Assembly: GCA_016801845.1 (NCBI GenBank)
Contig: CM028915.1
Location: forward strand, 8,836,501-8,900,500
Origin: Polydactylus sextarius
Taxonomy: Eukaryota; Chordata; Actinopteri; Polynemidae
Direction of reading: 5' to 3'
DNA: 64,000 nt
The translations under genes were made by a program, and so were the position numbers. The notes beneath the pieces were generated by a model. It worked only from the letters and a program-made list of their open reading frames with translations. It was not told the origin of the DNA and searched no databases. Positions 56,585-64,000 of this stretch are shown one piece after another; the stretch's first letter is position 1, and every line of letters begins with the position of its first letter.

Positions 56585-57835
56585 TGGAGTACTTGGGTGG
56601 AGAGAAAGGGAAGCCGAATCAATGAGAAAAATACATTTTTTTTGAATTGGAAGTTTTTTTCTCTCTCTTACAGCACTTACACCACCTTAGTGGTGTTTTA
56701 TGAATGATAATGAGATGAGATATGAGGTGGTAAAAAAAAAAAAAAAAAGAGCAGACAGAAATAAAGTATGGAAGAAATGGGTGTAATCTGCTACGTCTAA
56801 ATGTAAATTGGTACATTTGTAGTGAAAGGACATTCTCATGTTTCTTTGTCCGAACAAGTAATTTTCCCTCTGTCCCTCTTCTGTAAGGCTTGCCATAGCA
56901 GCATTTTCTGCAGCACAGAGCACTCTCCTTTCTATTTCAATAGGACAGCTCATTTGCTAGACTCCTAGGCCAAACTGCTGACTGGATTTTTCAAGGCCGT
57001 GTACTTTGTGTGTGAGCGCCTGTGTGTGTGCGTGTGGGGCGACTAGGGTGCATGTGCACACACTTGTGCTAAAAGAGAGAAAATAGGGAGAAAACGGCAT
57101 AAAAGAAGAATGGGTAAAATGGAGGGAAAGTGTGGAAGAGCGAACACATTGTATCATTAAGATACTCAGAGATCATTAGATATATAAGGGCTCTGCTATG
57201 CAAGGTCAGGGCTGCTGTGTTTTTCTAGGTCGGCAGAGGAACAGTAAAACCAGTCTAATCAGCCGCTTCGCTCCCTTCGCTCCTCTCCCCCTACTTCCCT
57301 CCCTTGCTCTTCCATCTAGAGGTATTGTGGATTGCAACCCAGATTATACATGCCTCTGTATGTATTTACTGACATTATCAAGGCTTATGAGGCAAGGACA
57401 CAGTAAACCACACAAAAGGCACAAAGAAGCTTTGAGCCAGATATTGGTCTCATTATGGGGTAAAGTTGTTGGCTCCCTGTCTCGCTCCCAGGATGTACAA
57501 GCATAGTGTAGTGTGCAAGTGTAGCACACTGTTTGAATAGCCAGTATTTTTCATTAAGGCCATTCTTTACAGTGGATTTTGCCAACTGGCAGTGTGCCCC
57601 AGTTAAATGTTCGTACATACTGTATTAATGTGTCCTAACCACCAAAATAGTTAAGTAAAAAGAGCTTTTTCAGCTAAGATGTGGGTTGACAGGTAAGTCC
57701 AATAGTATTACTAATTATCTTCAATTATATAATATATATAATTAACTGTAAATGCCATACTGTGTTGCATTAGTTGATGCTATATACTTGTCTCAATGAA
57801 ACAAAAAGTAATTATTGAATAATAATTATTTCTAG
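56585..57835. other. Non-coding stretch, no gene seen
   Basis: Has a 17-base A run at 56732-56748, a TG-rich patch near 57010-57035, a pyrimidine-rich patch near 57270-57310 and an AT palindromic patch near 57723-57745. A 102-codon plus frame (57198-57506) has no recognisable domain. Confidence 0.55.
56732..56748. repeat. Poly-A run, 17 bases
   Basis: Uninterrupted A run seen directly. Confidence 0.93.
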
Positions 57836-57839
57836 ACAT

Positions 57840-58475
57840 TATTATCTAAATCAGCAGGAGCGCCCATAGCATGAACATGGGGGAGCATTTAACAGCTGGA
57901 CAAACATATTTCACCCAGGAGTTAGTAACAATCAAGAAAATTGAGTGACTATTGAAATCACATTAGGGCGCCTTGCTGCTGCTCTCTAACAGCTAAATGT
58001 GAAGTGTTGGTAAACAACTTTATTGGATTAGCTTTAATAATGACAGCGTTTTTTGTGTTTACAACTAGTTTCCAAAAATAGTCACTGTAGTTCTGAGTGA
58101 GATGCTGAAAAATGAATAAGCAGGCATAAGAGTCAAACATTTTCAAATCCCTAAGTCAGATGTTTTAGATTACTTCTTCTACCCCGCCGCTCATCTTGTG
58201 ACAAAGGTCTTCAACACGTCCACTAAAGGACAAACTGCTTCGGACTGTGGACGGCAAAATAGGTGATGCTGTTGGTAATGTGTTTTGTTCATCACGATAA
58301 TGATGGATAGCTTTAAAACAGACCCTCGGCTTTATGGGGATGAATGTCCTGCTTGGCTTCTTACTCAGCACTTTGGCCTTTCCCCCATTCATTGTGCGCT
58401 TCATCACACAAACACCCTGAGCCAGACTAAGATGGAGATTAGCAGAGTCAGTCTGGAAAATGGACTTCACTAAAG
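57840..58475. other. Evenly composed non-coding block
   Basis: A 101-codon minus frame (58165-58470) and a 62-codon plus frame overlap with no recognisable product. The composition resembles the candidate islands but no distinct motif cluster was seen. Confidence 0.3.
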
Positions 58476-58689
58476 CATATCAATCAAACTTTATAATCAA
58501 TCAAGAGAGTAAAAAACACACATCCAAAAAGCATCACCATACTTGTTTTTCCAGTATAAGTCTTTAGTGTTAAGTAATTGTGCTACTGGAGCAACGTAGT
58601 GATAGAGGCATAGATGAGATAAGAAGATGAAGAAGCAAAGAGAGAGAGAAAAGTATGAAAGAGAAACAGTGCGTAAAAGAATCCCTCTG

Positions 58690-59345
58690 CTGCTCTCGAC
58701 CGTCTCATTAGGCTAATGTTTTTTTATAAGGCACTTCAAATGTCAAGGCATTGGTGGATTTAGTGTAAACTTAAATTCCATTACCTGGCAGGCATTAATT
58801 GCTAACTGAGCCCAGGGATCTTTCCCCAGAGGCCTCTATGTTTCCTCTCTGTCATCTGGCTAACTATTCTGTCTAGACTAACTTAGAGCACCATAATCCA
58901 CCATGGGGATCAATAAACTGCACATAATTCAGCTCCAATAATGAGCTTTCACTTCAACACAAGTGCCAGCCCTCTTCCCAAGGAACCGGCAGGGGCGTAA
59001 AATGATAATGTAATTATTAAAAGGACAGACAAAATGAGTAAGCACTTTCACACAGAGAGGGAGGGCGAGCCCGGCCTCAATTAGACACACTTAAAGCTAT
59101 CATTGTTATTCGAGACAAAGCTAATCAAGGAGGAGATACAGGGGCATCCATTTCAGCAGGTAATGGAATGACGCTCGCTGGCTCTCCCATTTCCCCAGGC
59201 TCATGATGTTATAAAGGCCGCCCTACAGTCACGTGTGAGTGGGCACTCTTTAATGGACTGCAATGGATGTGGTTTCTTCCACCAATCAGAGACACACAGG
59301 AGGGGGACTTAAATGGAGAAGTTTAAGATTCACGCTCCCTAATAG
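58690..59345. promoter_or_regulatory. Candidate homeodomain-rich enhancer block
   Basis: About 650 bases free of simple repeats with many TAAT/ATTA cores: TCATTAGGCTAATG at 58705-58718, GCATTAATTGC near 58792, CAATAATGAGC near 58935, GTAATTATTAAAAGG near 59010 and CTTTAATGG near 59248. A CCAATCAG NF-Y motif lies near 59282, and TATAAAGG (59210-59217) is followed by a CACGTG E-box (59230-59235). No frame above 60 codons. Texture and motif density make this one of the best enhancer candidates here. Confidence 0.45.
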
Positions 59346-59349
59346 CAAC

Positions 59350-61575
59350 GCATAAAACCATAAGTGTGAGGGACTATTTTACACCTGGATTTTCCATTAG
59401 TAGTTAAGTAATTCAAAGTCACATTTTGTATGTATTGCGGTTATTGAAACAACTTTTATTCTCTGGGAAAGATTTAAATCTCTACAATGTGATAGTCTTC
59501 ATTCATTCAGACACCCACTTTGCAGTGAAACCCACAGATCAAATTGGCAGCTGCCTTTTAGACCAGCATGATGAGATTTGATGTGTGACAAAGTAAGGCT
59601 TAACCTGGAGCCTTATCTGCTAACTACTCTTTCTTCAATTATATGCATCCTTGAACCTCAGTGAAATCAAGAGAAGCTAGTTTGTTTTTTACACCCAAGT
59701 GCTCCTAATTCATCTGCAAGCTACAGGGGATCCAGGGTGGATAAATCAGGCCTTTACGGAAGGGTTGTTCCTACTGTTTATCTGCTGGTGACATTTGCTG
59801 CACAGCCCCAACCACACCATAATTACCCCACTTATTCACTAAACAGGAATCATGCCTGGCAGGAACCCCTTGCCACAAAGGTCGCAGGACTTAAGGCTAT
59901 ATTCTGTCTCCAGAGTTCAATGTCCATGGCTTCATGAAAGGACTCCATTCATTTGAACATCAGCATGGGTTCAGTTTAGCGTGGTCTAAAAGAAGATGGG
60001 GGGCTAAACTGACTCGCCTCAATAGCTGGAACAAAGAGCATCATGACTGAAGACGATGATGAGTTCACAGCTGACTGCACATGCTTTGCTAACACACAGC
60101 ACACCTTGGCACACGTCGAATGTCACAGTTCCCATAGAGGACTGGCATTTGGAGTGGATTTCTCCTGCCCCTGGAGCAGATAGTTATCCATATCCCAATG
60201 AGGAAGACTGTCAAGGGAAAATGACACACAAAAATATAAAAAGCACACAACTGGATTCTATTTACAGTGATCATTCAGCTACTATTTATTGTCCGACTAC
60301 TATGCAAAAAGACAATTCTCTATTTTCTCTATTCTCTATTTTTATCCCCACCATCACCAAATCCTTGCCATTTTAGATGAATTATGATCATCTCGAGAAC
60401 GCACTCAGTTTCAGCTTCACTTGGAAACTGCCACTTAAAACTATGAACAATGTTTCTCTGTTGTTTGTAGAGTTCTGCATACTCTTATCTGTCAAAGACA
60501 GTAAGCACAGATGGACGACAAGTGACAAAGGGATATTTGGTTGAGGTTGTGCAGTAATGAGTGTCACATGACTCCCACGTTCAAATTTCAGACGGCCTTC
60601 CCTGATCCTAAAGCTGCAATCAACACTGGGCCATCTGCAACACTGCAAATTAACATAATTGGTGTACATTACATGCTTATAGAGGCTACATTTTTTTCCC
60701 AATATTCTTCGCCTTTAACAAGATGAGCTGTGGAGATTCTGGAAGAGCAACACTGTTGATTAGACACAGATAGCAGGAGCAGACAGCGAGACTTGTTGTC
60801 TTGGTGAGAATGGATGAACTGACAATCAGAGTTTGGTGAACAGCCAGGTGTTAGGGCCAGAGTGCAAGTAGGCCAGTGTGCATCTGACACAAGCACCTTC
60901 CCTACACCTGGAACTGGGGCTGAGGTGATCGACAGCCCAGCCATCTTGTCAGACAGCTCACAGATAGAACACAGACAACACTTAGGCCTCTTCCAGCTGC
61001 TCTACTAGAATAAATTGAACTTGATTAGAATTAATCACGCTCAACCACGTGCAATTTGCAAATATCAGGGAAAAAATTCAAGGAAATCTGCTTGGAGGAT
61101 TGTAGCAATGAACAAAGGCAAAAAAGAAAAAAAGATGAACTGAAACAGTGCACCCTTGTTTTGACAATGTGCCTCGCACATGCAGCATTAAACAGACAGA
61201 CATTTGGATGTGTAACTTAGAAGCCTATTTTTATTCAGTGCATTTCAGATGTGGACTCTGACGGGTTGTATGAATTAGCAACAATTCCAGAAAGTTTCCA
61301 CAATGGTCAAGAGTTGTCTATTAATTACTACAATAAATTGACATTTCAATTATCACTGAGCATAATGAAGGTAGTGCCACTTACAAAAAGTCTTAAAGAA
61401 GGTGTGCATTGAACCTGCATGTCATGATTAAGTTGTATCCCTCACATTAATGAAATTCGTTCAGAATGAAGATGAGACGAAAGTCACCATAAGTTAGCTG
61501 TCTCCTTCCCTGTGTACACCATGAAAAGATGAAGTATGCAAACTGCCCGATTTTAAACTTGTATCTAATTGTCTC
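59350..61575. other. Non-coding stretch, no gene seen
   Basis: Frames up to 106 codons (60056-60376, plus) overlap minus frames with no recognisable product. A TTCTCTATT-type tandem triplet lies at about 60316-60341. The segment at about 60730-61000 is evenly composed and might be conserved. Confidence 0.52.
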
Positions 61576-61579
61576 ACGT

Positions 61580-62085
61580 CATGGGTCTGGGCCAGGGCAT
61601 TGTTGCTTGAAGAATAAATTGGGTAATTCAATTAAAGTGCTTTCCAAAGACACATCATAAGTGATGGAGAATGACTCTCACCCAGGCCTGAACTCCGTGT
61701 CCCCCCCATCGCTCCGCTTGCCTGACAAATGGATGGCAGTGTATAATTGAAACACATTGCTGCCAGCGTAGGTCAATAACATCACTCTCTCTGCTCACCA
61801 GCACCAGATTAACAGACTCTATTTTATCTTCCCTCAGCCTGTCCCAGCTTGACAGAGCGGAAGCATCAGCTGCTTATCCATAAAAGAGGCCCCTTATCTT
61901 GAAAATAAACAAATACATAAAGTGCAACAGCCTGCTGTCTGTCCAAGCAGTTAAGGGCTACTTAGTTTAAGGCAAACATGAGGGCAGTGTTTTGTTTAAC
62001 ACGTCATCATATGAGATGAAGCGCAGCTGTCACAACCTCATGTCATTCGCCTCAGTTGAGAAAACACTGACAGTCTGATTTTCCA
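61580..62085. promoter_or_regulatory. Candidate enhancer with E-box and paired GATA motifs
   Basis: CAGCTG (61867-61872) abuts CTTATC (61873-61878, GATAAG on the minus strand), and a second CTTATC lies at 61893-61898, one to two helical turns away. Upstream are GTAATTCAATTAAAG (near 61624) and ATAATTGAAACACATTG (near 61743). Downstream is GCAGCTGTCAC, with a CTGTCA TALE-type core. The block is repeat-free and has no frame above 60 codons. Motifs are seen; enhancer function is inferred. Confidence 0.45.
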
Positions 62086-62089
62086 ATGG

Positions 62090-64000
62090 CCAAATACTTG
62101 ATTCTTAGGGAAAAAAAAAATATATATGGTCATTCATAATAATGTGGATCTGATCTGTTCTGATTTTTCTTTTAAGTAAAAACAAGTTGTAGCGAAATAA
62201 ATCAGTGTGCCGTCATTATGATCAATGTCATTCAATGTCATTCACCAATGTTTGACTAGAAAACAAGGGCAAGATGTGTCTATGGATGATGAGTAAACTG
62301 TGATGGAACTAAATAATTACCATTCTGATAATAACAAAAGACCCTTACTTCTGTAGATGTGTGATGCAAAGCCATCACTGTTTATGCATGATAAACATTG
62401 AGGATTAATTAGCTTAAGCACAAGTGTAATATGAAGCTAAAATGGGTGATTATATGTATTTAAGCCCAAGCATAACAAATCTACTGGCTTAAATTAATTT
62501 GATAAACAAATGGGAAAAGCAGGGTTAAGGTTCAAGGGTAAAAAACTCCATTATCTCCCACTCCTCACTCTATGCTTTCATGTAATTATATGTTAGGTTA
62601 GACAGAGTTAATTGAATGCAGTCCATTCAGTTTGTTTACAGTTTAGCCATAAGGATGGCAATAATTCCTGACTTTCAACATCAGACTAAATGAACAAGTA
62701 GCATCAAAACAAATTCCTACAGGGATTATGTGCACAAAGCTTTTGTCTGATTGTTTATGTGCGCTTGTATAAGAGCATGCATGTTAAAACAAGTCTGTTT
62801 ATATTTTTGTATGGACTAAAGCTCGTGTTTATGTGTGTTCCTACATCGAACACATATAAATTAGCCATGGATGGATATTCAATTAAGTCCTTTGTCAGGG
62901 GTCTATGTAGGGGTAGGACAGGATGCACAGTACAGTAATCCGTGATGCACAGCAAGGTGGCAGCTGCATTGTCTGTCTGACGGTTAGAAATTATTTGCAG
63001 GCTCGCTCGACTAACAGATTAAACCACTGTTGGGGGGCGAGATAAGATGGCAGCCAGCAGTATGGAAGGTACCCCCTCTTCCAGCTCAAACAATGCCTTT
63101 AATCCATTCCCTTCTCACAATCAGGTTGCTTGACATTACTTTTCAGTACCCATACACTCATTCTCTCCTTCTTTAGCCTCACTCATTCAACCTTTCATGA
63201 AAGGCGAGGCCTTAAAGCTGAAGAGACATCATGTAAATTAATTATAGTAGAAGCCCCAATGCCAATGTCAGAAGAGACTTTCATTGTACTTTTATCAAAT
63301 GGCTGGAGTTTTACCATTGTTTTTCCCTCATGTCCTATTTGGCTTTCACTCTGAGTAACTCCTGGCCAGATGAGTTATATGGCAAAGCACAATTTTGTGT
63401 TTAATTCAATGCTCACTGCCTGTTTGTCCGCCAGCCACAAGGTTTTGTCCTTCCTGCCAGTACTGTACTTTTTCATAGTATTTTATTATTGAATCATGGC
63501 CTTGGCAGGATTGCTTTCAGCTGAATGAAATCACAACTCTATAGATTCACACTGCAGATGTCTGACCTTAAACGCTCTCAGCTGAGGATTCAACAAGTAT
63601 GTTAAAAACAATATGACTGAAAAGTCCTTGACACCATAGAGAAATCATCGCTATAAAATATATCACTGCCTCTCTAACTTACATTTAGATACCAGGTCTC
63701 TATGTAAAGCACATACACACCTTTTTGCAATAGTTCCACTTGAAGATTTGCTGATACCCTGTAGTTGAGACAGTGTGTACAGTGCTGACAATGTTCACAA
63801 GTTACTTCCTCTGAATTAACATGGTATTGTGTGTTTTCAAAATTACCCTGGATACCACTAACAACCTGTTCTACTACGTGCAAAATACTACAATTTCCCA
63901 TTTACTTGAAATTCAAAAATATTCAGCACAGGCAGCCTTACTCTGAGGCATTTTTCAAAAACCTATACCAGAGAGAAATATTGATGACCTAACAGAAATT
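62090..64000. other. Non-coding stretch to window end, no gene seen
   Basis: AT-rich unique sequence with a short A10-(TA) patch near 62109-62125 and a tandem AATGTCATTC pair near 62225-62244. The segment at about 62960-63130 has even composition and several CpGs. Frames are at most 75 codons with no recognisable product. Confidence 0.57.

Noticed and set aside
60930..60944. GCCCAGCCAT, resembling the reverse of the duplicated element's core
   Set aside because: Only about ten bases agree and the flanks do not align with either copy.

Overview
The window looks like non-coding DNA from a ray-finned fish, probably a spiny-rayed teleost. The evidence is the dense (CA/GT)n microsatellites typical of fish, an AT-leaning composition, and a decayed copy near 46.64-46.95 kb of an interspersed repeat I recognise from teleost genomes. 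That recognition is from memory and unverified. I see no bacterial gene organisation, rRNA, tRNA, CRISPR array or intact mobile element.

I could not support a single protein-coding exon. Open frames are short, lie on both strands, often run through microsatellites, and show no domain I recognise. The longest (190 codons, minus strand, 37.3-37.9 kb) is treated as probable chance. The window is best read as a gene desert or the inside of a very large intron. Between simple repeats lie many high-complexity islands of a few hundred bases, rich in TAAT, TGACAG, GATA and CCAAT motifs, of the kind found in conserved non-coding enhancers around developmental regulator genes. No alignment was possible, so each is a candidate only.

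Layout: 1-9 kb has candidate islands at 1.3, 2.4 and 3.4-3.9 kb among CA, GA and AT repeats. 9-17 kb is mostly ordinary intergenic sequence with long poly-T runs and CT/CA tracts. 17-26 kb carries candidate islands (17.3, 18.5, 20.1, 21.3, 23.6 and 24.6 kb). 26-30 kb is AT-rich and ends in a compound microsatellite. 31-39 kb is the most structured part: CpG-richer blocks, two G-quadruplex-type tracts, a CCAAT cluster, and the strongest signal in the window, an element of about 240 bp present twice in the same orientation about 1.5 kb apart (33.11-33.35 and 34.61-34.85 kb). 39-58 kb mixes candidate islands with the teleost repeat and a long GT tract. 58.7-62.1 kb holds two more homeodomain- and GATA-site-rich blocks.

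How it might work together (inference): the islands would be distal regulatory modules for one or more neighbouring developmental genes outside the window, with two weak CTCF-like sites as possible boundaries. The host gene cannot be named from this sequence.
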